Origin: Devosiaceae bacterium | GTDB taxonomy: Bacteria > Pseudomonadota > Alphaproteobacteria > Rhizobiales > Devosiaceae | Reading direction: 5' to 3' | Assembly: GCA_021648585.1 (NCBI GenBank) | Contig: JAKISM010000038.1 | Coordinates: forward strand, 1-15,900 | Length of the DNA stretch: 15,900 nt | Part shown: positions 1-6,444 of the stretch, piece after piece | Numbering within the stretch: the stretch's first letter is position 1 | Layout of the letters: every line of letters starts with the position of its first letter | Translations under genes and position numbers: made by a program | Notes under the pieces: generated by a model | Seen by the model: the letters and a program-made list of their open reading frames with translations, nothing else | Told to the model about the DNA's origin: nothing | The model's database searches: none

Positions 1-1
1 A

Positions 2-307
2 ATTGAAGATAATTGCTTTATTGGCGCTCGCTCAGAAATTGTTGAGGGGGTAAAAATTGGCACGGGCTCAGTTATTTCTATGGGGGTGTTTATTGGGCAA
101 TCAACCAAAATCATAAACCGCTCAACTGGTGAAATTTATATGGGCGAAGTGCCACCCTTCTCAGTTGTGGTTTCTGGCTCACTTCCAGCAAAAAACCCAC
201 TGCCAAATGGCTCGCCAGCTCCAAGCCTATATTGTGCGGTAATTGTTAAAACGGTAGATGAGCAAACCCGCTCTAAAACTTCAATTAATGATTTATTACG
301 AGATTAA
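2..307 (+). CDS. dapD: 2,3,4,5-tetrahydropyridine-2,6-dicarboxylate N-succinyltransferase, C-terminal part
   Basis: This is the C-terminal end of DapD, which transfers a succinyl group from succinyl-CoA to tetrahydrodipicolinate in the lysine/diaminopimelate pathway in the cytoplasm. The frame is open from base 2, so the start lies before the window; the internal ATG at 80 is not the start. The visible 101 residues show left-handed beta-helix hexapeptide repeats (IEDNCFIGARSEIVEG, then IGTGSVISMGVFIG). The family's C-terminal tail follows, with GEVPPFSVVVSGSLP, SLYCAVIVK and the ending TSINDLLRD. The TAA stop is three bases before dapE, so the two are almost certainly co-transcribed. The assignment is by recalled family motifs, and the match is strong. 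Confidence 0.95.
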   Translation: MEDNCFIGARSEIVEGVKIGTGSVISMGVFIGQSTKIINRSTGEIYMGEVPPFSVVVSGSLPAKNPLPNGSPAPSLYCAVIVKTVDEQTRSKTSINDLLRD

Positions 308-310
308 ATA

Positions 311-1507
311 ATGTCGCATTCTAGCACTAAAAATCAAGAAATAGACGCAACGGCCTTGTTGAGCGATCTGATTAAATGCCCCTCCGTTACGCCAAATAAT
401 GCTGGAGTGCTGGAAGTTGTTGAGACCTTTCTCAAGGCACTTGGTTTTGAAACCTATCGTTTAGAATTTTCAGGTGATGGATCGTACGAAGTTGATAATC
501 TGTTTGCTATTCGTAAAGGCAAAAACTTAAACAATAATAGCAAGCATCTATTATTTGGTGGTCACACCGATGTTGTGCCAATAGGCGATGAAACCCATTG
601 GACGCACCCGCCCTTTTCTGCCCATATTGAAAATGGCGAATTATGGGGGCGTGGGGCGGTTGATATGAAGTCTGGCGTTGCGGCATTTTGTGCGGCAATA
701 AAATTAGCCATAGAAAATGGCTCAGCTGAAAGTGGCACTATTTCATTAGCCATTACTAATGATGAAGAAGCCGATGCAATAAATGGTACTGAGAAAATTC
801 TTAAATGGGCGAGCGAGCAGGGGCATAAGTTTGATTTTTCAATAGTTGGCGAGCCAAGTTCAGCTAAAAAACTTGGCGATAAAATTAAAATTGGGCGGCG
901 TGGCTCATTTGATGGATATATTGTGGTTAGAGGCAAACAGGGGCATATTGCTTATCCTGAAAAATGTATAAATCCCATTCCTGTTTTGGTTGAAATTGCT
1001 TTAGCGATAAGCAATGAACCGCTTGATGAAGGCAATGAACATTTCCAAGCTTCAAATCTTGAAATTAGCACGTTTGATGTTGGCAATAGAGCAACCAATG
1101 TAATTCCAGCGGAAGCCTCTTTGCGCTTTAACGTGCGCCATAATGATATTTGGACTAGAGAAAAACTGCTTTATTGGGTTCAGGCACATATTGATAAGAT
1201 AAATAATAGGGGAACAGAAATTCTATTTGAAAGCCCAACTCGTGGCGCTAATTGTTTTATTTTTCCAGCAGGTGATGCCGTGGCACTACTTGATGAAATT
1301 ATTGAACAGCGCACAGGCAAAAAGCCAGAACATTCAACAACAGGGGGCACATCAGATGCTCGTTTCATTGCCAAATTATGCCCTGTTGTAGAATGCGGAC
1401 TTGTTGGCAATCATATGCATGCAGTTGATGAAAGAGTGCCGATTAGTGAAATTGAAGGTCTAACAGAAATTTACACAAGCTTTATCGCAAGATATTTTGC
1501 TAATTAG
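311..1507 (+). CDS. dapE: Succinyl-diaminopimelate desuccinylase
   Basis: DapE is an M20-family zinc amidohydrolase that removes succinate from N-succinyl-LL-diaminopimelate, a step toward meso-DAP (cell wall) and lysine. It has 398 residues, slightly longer than the usual 375-380. Metal and catalytic residues are visible: H85 and D87 in GGHTDVVP, D118 in GRGAVDMKSG, the catalytic pair E152-E153 in TNDEEADA, E181 in VGEPSS, and H370 in NHMHAVDE. The dimerisation (lid) domain lies at about 190-300 and includes GKQGHIAYPE with H212. The start ATG follows dapD by three bases, and GAG at 300-302 is a plausible ribosome site eight bases upstream. The 3' end overlaps the convergent TPR gene by eight bases. 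The neighbouring dapD supports DapE over other M20 members such as ArgE. Confidence 0.96.
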   Translation: MSHSSTKNQEIDATALLSDLIKCPSVTPNNAGVLEVVETFLKALGFETYRLEFSGDGSYEVDNLFAIRKGKNLNNNSKHLLFGGHTDVVPIGDETHWTHPPFSAHIENGELWGRGAVDMKSGVAAFCAAIKLAIENGSAESGTISLAITNDEEADAINGTEKILKWASEQGHKFDFSIVGEPSSAKKLGDKIKIGRRGSFDGYIVVRGKQGHIAYPEKCINPIPVLVEIALAISNEPLDEGNEHFQASNLEISTFDVGNRATNVIPAEASLRFNVRHNDIWTREKLLYWVQAHIDKINNRGTEILFESPTRGANCFIFPAGDAVALLDEIIEQRTGKKPEHSTTGGTSDARFIAKLCPVVECGLVGNHMHAVDERVPISEIEGLTEIYTSFIARYFAN

Positions 1508-2291
1508 CGTCTGGAATTTTATCCCAATTATTTTGCTGTGTTAATAGGGCACGAATATAGGCCATATTAGATTTCACTTGCTCGGGTGGTAAAAGTTGCG
1601 AGTAAATGGCACGAGCCTTATCAAATTTACCCTGCAATCCATATATTAGCGCAAGATTTTGCCTGATTTGCGAACTTGCTCTAGGCATAGAAACCGCACG
1701 CAATAAATGTTGCTCAGCTAATGCTAATTCGTTGGTCATTGCATAAGAAAGTCCAAGATTTGCTTCAAGCGAAGCCTGATTTGGCGAAACGGCTAATGCT
1801 TGTCTATATAGTTGGCGAGCGGCTTGGTTTTGCCCCATCTGATCAAGAATAGCACCCTTTACCAATAAAGCATTCCAATTTGGCCTATCTGGCATAATTG
1901 TTTGATCAATAATGTTTAAAGCTTGGGAAAACTTACCATCTGCCGCCAATGCTTTTGCGTAAGAGACTTTTATATCCATATCTTTTGGATAGGAAGATAT
2001 AGCCTGTTGTAAAACTGCGACCGATTGCCCAGATTGCCCCGCCGCACGTAGAGCTGCTGCAAAATGAATAATGGTGGTTTTATCACGTGGATTAGCTTTA
2101 TATCTTGCAGAAAGTTGCGATAATGTAGCTTGGGTCTGAGTGACACTCATTCCCGAATAATCAGGGGACTGCATGGTGGTGCGATTTGATGCGCAAGAGC
2201 TTAAAATAATTACCGAAGCACCAGCTAATAAGAATGTGCGAAATATTCTTTTTATACCGCTTTGTTTATTAAACAATTTACTTTGCTCCAT
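1500..2291 (-). CDS. TPR-repeat lipoprotein, TadD-like
   Basis: This is a predicted secreted lipoprotein of 263 residues. It has a basic N-terminus, a hydrophobic stretch at about 19-30 and a lipobox ending at C33 (LSSC), so signal peptidase II cleavage and lipid anchoring are expected. The mature part, from about residue 48 to 250, is made of helical tetratricopeptide repeats, for example ALAVSPNQASLEANLGLSYA and QNLALIYGLQGKFDKARAIY. The overall pattern resembles TadD, the lipoprotein of Flp/Tad pilus assembly, but no other tad gene is present here. A general TPR scaffold is therefore equally possible. The gene stands alone, overlaps dapE by eight bases at its 3' end, and diverges from the aminopeptidase gene. 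No clear Shine-Dalgarno site precedes the ATG at 2291. Confidence 0.85.
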   Translation of the reverse strand: MEQSKLFNKQSGIKRIFRTFLLAGASVIILSSCASNRTTMQSPDYSGMSVTQTQATLSQLSARYKANPRDKTTIIHFAAALRAAGQSGQSVAVLQQAISSYPKDMDIKVSYAKALAADGKFSQALNIIDQTIMPDRPNWNALLVKGAILDQMGQNQAARQLYRQALAVSPNQASLEANLGLSYAMTNELALAEQHLLRAVSMPRASSQIRQNLALIYGLQGKFDKARAIYSQLLPPEQVKSNMAYIRALLTQQNNWDKIPDAN

Positions 2292-2296
2292 CTATC

Positions 2297-2326
2297 ATTG
2301 CAAAATGCAATTATCATTTGTAAAAT
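2297..2326 (+). promoter_or_regulatory. Candidate sigma-70 promoter for the aminopeptidase gene, with overlapping palindrome
   Basis: TTGCAA at 2298-2303 and TAAAAT at 2321-2326 are separated by 17 bases and resemble -35 and -10 elements reading toward the aminopeptidase. The -35 lies within an inverted repeat, ATTGCA at 2297-2302 and TGCAAT at 2306-2311, separated by AAA. The repeat could be an operator serving this promoter and possibly the divergent lipoprotein gene. The call rests on pattern matching only, in an AT-rich gap where chance matches are common. Confidence 0.4.
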
Positions 2327-2336
2327 AAATAAATCA

Positions 2337-2357
2337 TTAACCCTAACGATGGGTTAA
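2337..2357 (+). other. Leader hairpin upstream of the aminopeptidase gene
   Basis: TTAACCC at 2337-2343 pairs perfectly with GGGTTAA at 2351-2357 around a seven-base loop. If transcription starts just after the -10 at 2321-2326, this hairpin sits almost at the 5' end of the aminopeptidase mRNA, about 50 bases before the start codon. It has no following U-run, so it is not a terminator. It could stabilise the transcript, or the DNA could act as a palindromic operator. Confidence 0.35.
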
Positions 2358-2408
2358 AATTATCTATTGATTTAGTTTTGGCACCAAGAAATACACGAGG
2401 AAATATTT

Positions 2409-3788
2409 GTGAAAAAGAAATCTGAAAATATTAAAATATTCTGTCTAGGTGACAAAAATAATAATTGGGGCAAATATTTAAAAAACAAGCAAATAGATTA
2501 CCTAAAAGCCACTGGTTTCTCTGGTGCAAAAGGTGAGTTAGTGCCGCTTAGTGATGGGAAAGGTGATTTTTATGCCTATGCTTTTGGAACGGGTCATAAA
2601 GAAAATAATTCTCCCTTAATTACAGGCAACTCCCCTTTAATTGTAGGATTGGCTAGTGCCAAATTAAATAGTGGTAAATATCAGCTCTTAGGAGAAATAG
2701 AGAACCCAACTTTGGCCTCACTTGGCTTTGAACTTGGCGCTTATTCTTTTGATGAATATAAAAAATCAAACAAAAAAATTGAGTTAGATTATTCAAAAAT
2801 ATATGCTGCTAGTGAGGTGAAGCGCCTAGCAAAGGCCGCCTTTATTGCACGAGATTTAATCAATGCGCCGCCAAATATTTTAGGGCCGAACGGCTTTGAA
2901 GAAGAAGTGCAAAAATTTGCTAAGCAAAATAAAATGCAAATTAAAACAATCGCTGGCGATGAGTTATTAAAACAAAATTTCCCAATGATACACGCTGTTG
3001 GTCGAGCTAGTTCGCAAGCGCCACGCCTACTTGATTTAACATGGGGGCAAAAAAATCACCCAAAAGTAACTTTGGTTGGCAAAGGAGTTACATTTGATTC
3101 GGGCGGATTAGATATAAAACACGCCGCTGGCATGATGTTAATGAAAAAGGATATGGGAGGAGCGGCAAATGTGCTTGGTTTGGCGCACGCTATAATTGAT
3201 GCAAAACTCAAGGTAAATTTACGTGTACTATTACCCATTGTTGAAAATGCAATTTCTAGCAATGCATTTCGACCAGGGGATATTTTACCATCACGTTTGG
3301 GGTTAAATGTTGAAATTGGTAATACGGACGCTGAAGGGCGTTTAATTTTAGCAGATGCTTTGGCGCTAGCAGATGAAGAAAGCCCTGAGATAATTATTGA
3401 TATGGCAACGCTTACAGGTGCGGCTCGCATTGCGCTTGGCCCTGATTTACCGCCCCTATATTGTGATGATGATGAATTGGTGCAAGAAATGCTCAAAGCT
3501 GGCAAATATTGGGGTGATGAACTTTGGCATATGCCGCTTTATCAACCCTATGATGAAAAATTAAATTCTAAAATTGCCGATATAAATCACATCACCCCAT
3601 CTTTTCCATTTGCCGGCTCAATTACCGCAGCGCTATTTTTGAAGCGCTTTGTTTCAAGAGCAAAATCCTATGCGCATCTTGATATTTTTGCTTGGTCGCC
3701 AAGCGGCTCTGCTGGCCGTCCGCAAGGGGGCACAGATCATGGAATACGTGCTATCTATCAGGTGCTTAAAGATAGGTATGGAGTTTAA
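2409..3788 (+). CDS. Leucyl aminopeptidase family protein (peptidase M17)
   Basis: This is a cytosolic metallo-aminopeptidase of 459 residues that removes N-terminal amino acids from peptides. The C-terminal catalytic domain carries the M17 signature NTDAEGRL at 305-312. Residues corresponding to the two-metal and catalytic set are K225, D230, K237, D248, D307, E309 and R311, in GKGVTFDSGGLDIK, KKDMGGAA and NTDAEGR. All are present, so the enzyme should be active. The N-terminal domain (1-130) is short and diverged, closer to the PepB-like branch than to classical PepA. The start is GTG at 2409 with GAGG at 2397-2400, eight bases upstream. It stands alone, divergent from the lipoprotein gene and convergent with the rhodanese gene. 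M17 is certain; the choice between pepA and pepB is not, so no symbol is given. Confidence 0.93.
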   Translation: MKKKSENIKIFCLGDKNNNWGKYLKNKQIDYLKATGFSGAKGELVPLSDGKGDFYAYAFGTGHKENNSPLITGNSPLIVGLASAKLNSGKYQLLGEIENPTLASLGFELGAYSFDEYKKSNKKIELDYSKIYAASEVKRLAKAAFIARDLINAPPNILGPNGFEEEVQKFAKQNKMQIKTIAGDELLKQNFPMIHAVGRASSQAPRLLDLTWGQKNHPKVTLVGKGVTFDSGGLDIKHAAGMMLMKKDMGGAANVLGLAHAIIDAKLKVNLRVLLPIVENAISSNAFRPGDILPSRLGLNVEIGNTDAEGRLILADALALADEESPEIIIDMATLTGAARIALGPDLPPLYCDDDELVQEMLKAGKYWGDELWHMPLYQPYDEKLNSKIADINHITPSFPFAGSITAALFLKRFVSRAKSYAHLDIFAWSPSGSAGRPQGGTDHGIRAIYQVLKDRYGV

Positions 3789-3838
3789 CTTTTGCTCAGA
3801 CATTCGTCTGGCGTCTCACAGCGAACATTTACAACAAT

Positions 3839-3879
3839 AAAAAAATACGGACCGCATCTTTCTTGATGCGGCCCGTATT
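3839..3879 (-). terminator. Rho-independent terminator of the rhodanese/hydrolase operon
   Basis: A 15-base-pair stem is formed by 3844-3858 and 3865-3879 around a six-base loop, with a single A/C mismatch at 3851. Read on the minus strand, the stem is GC-rich in its upper half and runs into a tract of seven T (the A-run at 3839-3845). This is the classical form. Read on the plus strand there is no T-run after the stem, so it should not terminate the aminopeptidase gene efficiently. Confidence 0.85.
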
Positions 3880-3882
3880 GTC

Positions 3883-3911
3883 GCTCGTAAAAAAGGAGGA
3901 AACATACGAGC
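3883..3911 (-). ncRNA. Putative 3'-UTR small-RNA module: hairpin with CCUCC loop before the terminator
   Basis: GCTCGTA (3883-3889) and TACGAGC (3905-3911) form a perfect seven-base-pair stem with a 15-base loop. On the minus strand the loop is pyrimidine-rich and contains CCTCC at 3895-3899, the sequence that pairs with Shine-Dalgarno sites. The hairpin lies between the rhodanese stop codon at 3927 and the strong terminator ending at 3839. Loops with CCUCC followed by a terminator are known in alphaproteobacterial small RNAs, some processed from 3'-UTRs. That this one is a functional RNA is inference. Confidence 0.35.
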
Positions 3912-3926
3912 TTAATTCTAATTGTT

Positions 3927-4310
3927 TTATCGACCCATTGCACCGCCAGCACGATGCCAAGCGCCAATGCCACCAGAAAGATTGGCTGCATTTTCATAAC
4001 CCATACCAGCAAGTTGGCGGGCAGCAGAACCTGAGCGAGCACCAGAAGCACAAACCAAAATAATGCGCTTATTTTCGTTAGCTGCTGGAAATTTTCCAGA
4101 GCCATCAGGTTTTGCGTGCATATTTAACTCGTTAAGCGGAACAACAAGCGCCCCCTTAATCGTGCCAGACATTTGCACTTCGCCATGCGATCTCACATCA
4201 ACAAAAATAGTATCCTTATCTCCATGAAATTGTATGGCAGAGGGGGCAGAGATATTTTCAACAGCATTTGAGCCGCCAGTGAGCATGTTCATAATATTAG
4301 TAAGTGACAT
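3927..4310 (-). CDS. Rhodanese-like sulfurtransferase
   Basis: This is a single-domain rhodanese of 127 residues, the size of GlpE/PspE-type proteins. Such enzymes carry sulfane sulfur on an active-site cysteine and pass it between thiols. The fold motifs are visible: FVDVRSHGEV at 36-45 (D38, R40), G-x-I-x-G-A at 49-54, and the catalytic loop CASGAR starting at C87. The ending LSGGIGAWHRAG is typical. There is no signal peptide. The gene starts 12 bases after the hydrolase stop, with only a weak ribosome site (AAGAAAG), so it is the second gene of that operon. In characterised BigR operons a DUF442-type sulfurtransferase often has this role; here a plain rhodanese does. It probably supplies or removes persulfide in partnership with the hydrolase. 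Confidence 0.92.
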   Translation of the reverse strand: MSLTNIMNMLTGGSNAVENISAPSAIQFHGDKDTIFVDVRSHGEVQMSGTIKGALVVPLNELNMHAKPDGSGKFPAANENKRIILVCASGARSGSAARQLAGMGYENAANLSGGIGAWHRAGGAMGR

Positions 4311-4322
4311 TTGATTTCTTTC

Positions 4323-5213
4323 TTAACTTATAATTTGAGATTTATTTTGTTTGGCTTTAACTGGCACTTTCAAATAATGAACGCCATTTTGCTCAGCTTT
4401 TGGGAAATTCCCAGCACGAATATTTACCTGAATTGAGGGCAATAAAAGTCTTGGAGCGGCAAGAGTTGCATCTCGCTTTTCTCGCATAGCAACAAATTCT
4501 TCTTCACTATTAGTAGCCTTTAGATGAATATTTTCTTTTTGCTCTTTAACAGTGCTTTCCCATTCATAGACCTCACGATCCTTTGGTAAATAATCATGGC
4601 ACATGAAAAGCCGTGTTTCATCTGGATATGATAATAATTTTTGAATTGAAGTATATAATTTACTAGCATCACCACCCGGAAAATCAGCACGAGCAGTGCC
4701 ATAGTCTGGCATAAACAAACTATCACCAACAAAGATATTATCGCCAACTTTAAGACTAATATCGGCAGGTGTGTGACCGGGGGTGAAAAGAATTTCTATT
4801 TCTAATTCGCCAAGCTTAACAATTTCACCATTCCCCAAAAGCATATCAAAATCTGAGCCATCAGTTTTTAGCTCTGTGTCATTAAAAACTGGCCTAAAGA
4901 TTTTTTGCACTTGATTGATATGTTCGCCAATGCCAATTTTAGCACCAGTTTTTGCCTTAATATATGGTGCGCCCGAGAGATGATCTGCATGAGCGTGAGT
5001 TTCAATCACATAAATAATGTCGTAATTTTTCTGTTTTGCAACAGCTAGAATGTTTTCAACCGATAGGGTGTCAACTTCACCATTATTTTGGTCATAATCA
5101 AGCACAGGATCAATCACCATCGCCCTTTTGGTTATTTCGTCAGCAACCAAATAAGAGATAGTATTTGTAGCCTCATCAAAGAACGCCTGTATGATAGGTT
5201 TGTTTATTTTCAT
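4323..5213 (-). CDS. MBL-fold hydrolase, Blh / persulfide-dioxygenase-like
   Basis: This is a metallo-beta-lactamase-fold enzyme of 296 residues. The metal ligands are H73, H75, D77 and H78 in THAHADH, H147 in TPGHT, D164 in VGDSLFMPD and H206 in CHDY. The segment DYGTARADFPGGD (170-182) is typical of the Blh/ETHE1-related branch. Its members oxidise glutathione persulfide to sulfite with a mononuclear iron and belong to BigR regulons. The C-terminal region to 296 is the usual tail, and no fused rhodanese or DUF442 domain is present. The start ATG at 5213 has GGAAAG at 5220-5225, six bases upstream. Expression should come from the divergent promoter over the palindrome at 5253-5272. A glyoxalase-II-like hydrolase is the alternative, but the neighbouring regulator, rhodanese and permease favour sulfide detoxification. 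Confidence 0.88.
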   Translation of the reverse strand: MKINKPIIQAFFDEATNTISYLVADEITKRAMVIDPVLDYDQNNGEVDTLSVENILAVAKQKNYDIIYVIETHAHADHLSGAPYIKAKTGAKIGIGEHINQVQKIFRPVFNDTELKTDGSDFDMLLGNGEIVKLGELEIEILFTPGHTPADISLKVGDNIFVGDSLFMPDYGTARADFPGGDASKLYTSIQKLLSYPDETRLFMCHDYLPKDREVYEWESTVKEQKENIHLKATNSEEEFVAMREKRDATLAAPRLLLPSIQVNIRAGNFPKAEQNGVHYLKVPVKAKQNKSQIIS

Positions 5214-5243
5214 AATATTCTTTCCAAATAAATAATATTTTCC

Positions 5244-5277
5244 TTGACCTATATATTAGATTTTTCTAATATTGCAA
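5244..5277. promoter_or_regulatory. Divergent promoter region with 20-base palindromic operator (putative BigR-type box)
   Basis: On the plus strand, TTGACC (5244-5249) and TAATAT (5267-5272) are spaced by exactly 17 bases, a near-consensus promoter for the repressor gene. A perfect inverted repeat, ATATTAGA (5253-5260) and TCTAATAT (5265-5272) around TTTT, fills most of the spacer and coincides with the -10. On the minus strand, TTGCAA (5272-5277) and an AT-rich -10 (TATATA, 5250-5255) could drive the hydrolase gene. A repressor bound here would block both promoters, as expected for autoregulation by an ArsR-family protein. The palindrome and spacing are seen directly; its identity as the repressor's site is inferred. 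Confidence 0.75.
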
Positions 5278-5303
5278 CATAAAAATTAAATAGGCTATGA
5301 AAA

Positions 5304-5630
5304 TTGCAAAATATTGAACTTAATATTGATGATATGAAACAGCTTGAGCTTAGCGCTCATAAGGTTAGTGCTATTCTTAAAGCGATAGGAAATGACAAGC
5401 GGCTTTTGTTACTTTGTAAAATTGTTGAACATGGCGAAGTTCCTGCTGGCTCATTAATTGGCATTGCTGGCCTTTCTCAATCTGCAATGAGCCAGCATCT
5501 GGCAAAAATGCGTGATGAGGGGATTATTGCGTTTCGTCGTGAGGGGCAAATGCTTTATTATCGCCTTGCAGATGAGCGTATTAAAGAGCTGATTATTACG
5601 CTACACCGTCTTTATTGCACCCCAGAATAA
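5304..5630 (+). CDS. ArsR-family transcriptional repressor, BigR/SqrR-like persulfide sensor
   Basis: This is a winged-helix repressor of 108 residues. The helix-turn-helix is at about 45-75 (AGLSQSAMSQHLAKMRDEG), followed by the wing FRREGQMLYYRLAD. It lacks the ArsR metal-binding motif CVCDLC. It has exactly two cysteines, C38 (LLLLCKIVEHGE) and C105 (LYCTPE near the end), which correspond to the pair in BigR and SqrR that forms a disulfide or polysulfide bridge when reactive sulfur is present and releases DNA. The start is uncertain. TTG at 5304 has AGG at 5292-5294 upstream and is used here; an in-frame ATG at 5334 would remove ten residues and has no ribosome site. The permease gene follows 18 bases downstream. 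The gene likely represses itself and the divergent hydrolase operon. Confidence 0.9.
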   Translation: MQNIELNIDDMKQLELSAHKVSAILKAIGNDKRLLLLCKIVEHGEVPAGSLIGIAGLSQSAMSQHLAKMRDEGIIAFRREGQMLYYRLADERIKELIITLHRLYCTPE

Positions 5631-5648
5631 TTTTGAAAATTCACCTCC

Positions 5649-6443
5649 ATGTTTACTGATCCAAATTTACTATCAATTCTTTCTGGCTCAATAGTTGGCT
5701 TTATCCTAGCCTTGGTTGGTGGTGGCGGCTCAATTTTAGCCGTGCCATTATTGATTTATGTGGTTGGGGTTTCTTCGCCTCATCAGGCATTAGGAACGGC
5801 AGCACTTGCAGTTTCACTAACCGCCCTTATTAACCTTGTTCCCCATTGGCGAGCAGGTTTTGTTAAATGGCGTTGCGTAATGTTTTTTGCCATATCTGGG
5901 GTTTTCGGAGCGTTTGTAGGGTCTTCCATTGCCAAAACTATAGATGGCCAACAATTATTATTTCTGTTTGGTCTATTAATGATTGTCATTGGCATATCAA
6001 TGTTTTTTAGACAGGCAAGTAGCGGCAATAAAGATGTGTCATTAACCAAAGAAAATGCCAAACATCTATTACTAAGGCTTGTTCCAATAGGCTTTGGCGT
6101 CGGCCTATTATCAGGATTTTTTGGCATAGGCGGCGGATTTTTAATCGTTCCGGGCCTAATGTTAGCAACAGGAATGCCGCTTCGTTATGCAATGGGCACG
6201 TCTTTAGTTGCAGTTGCAGCATTTGGTGCAACTACCGCCACAAATTATGCAATTTCAGGTTTGGTTGATTGGGGCATTGCTGGATTTTTTATTTTTGGTG
6301 GGCTTTTAGGCGGTTTAGTTGGCATTGGGGCAGGCAAATTGCTTGGCAAAAGTACTAATGGTCTAAATTATATATTTTCTGCAATAGTTATTTCAGTCGG
6401 TGCTTGGATTGTTTTTCAGGGAATTGGTAATTTATTAGCTTAA
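5649..6443 (+). CDS. TauE/SafE-family anion permease (sulfite exporter family)
   Basis: This is a polytopic inner-membrane protein of 264 residues with about eight hydrophobic segments. The family's internal duplication is visible as two related glycine-rich loops, GGGGSILAVP at 24-33 and GIGGGFLIVP at 159-168. TauE/SafE proteins move sulfite, sulfoacetate or related organosulfur anions. In BigR operons a member exports the sulfite made by the persulfide dioxygenase. The gene follows the repressor by 18 bases and is probably in its operon. No Shine-Dalgarno site precedes the ATG; instead CCTCC (5644-5648) directly abuts it, so translation may depend on coupling. The stop is one base from the stop of the convergent MATE gene. 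Substrate is inferred from context. Confidence 0.9.
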   Translation: MFTDPNLLSILSGSIVGFILALVGGGGSILAVPLLIYVVGVSSPHQALGTAALAVSLTALINLVPHWRAGFVKWRCVMFFAISGVFGAFVGSSIAKTIDGQQLLFLFGLLMIVIGISMFFRQASSGNKDVSLTKENAKHLLLRLVPIGFGVGLLSGFFGIGGGFLIVPGLMLATGMPLRYAMGTSLVAVAAFGATTATNYAISGLVDWGIAGFFIFGGLLGGLVGIGAGKLLGKSTNGLNYIFSAIVISVGAWIVFQGIGNLLA

Positions 6444-6444
6444 G

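Noticed and set aside
80..307. Separate 75-residue gene beginning at ATG 80
   Set aside because: The same frame is open to the window edge and the upstream residues continue DapD, so this is an internal methionine.
562..936. Minus-strand 124-residue frame inside dapE
   Set aside because: It is antisense to conserved catalytic regions of DapE and its composition looks like a codon shadow.
3891..3925. Strong GGAGG ribosome site on the plus strand at 3895-3899
   Set aside because: No ATG, GTG or TTG start with a sustained frame follows at proper spacing. The motif is better explained as the complement of the minus-strand CCTCC hairpin loop.
3785..4105. Minus-strand 106-residue frame over the rhodanese 3' end
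   Set aside because: It lies in another frame over a well-supported rhodanese and over the terminator, and has no recognisable domain.
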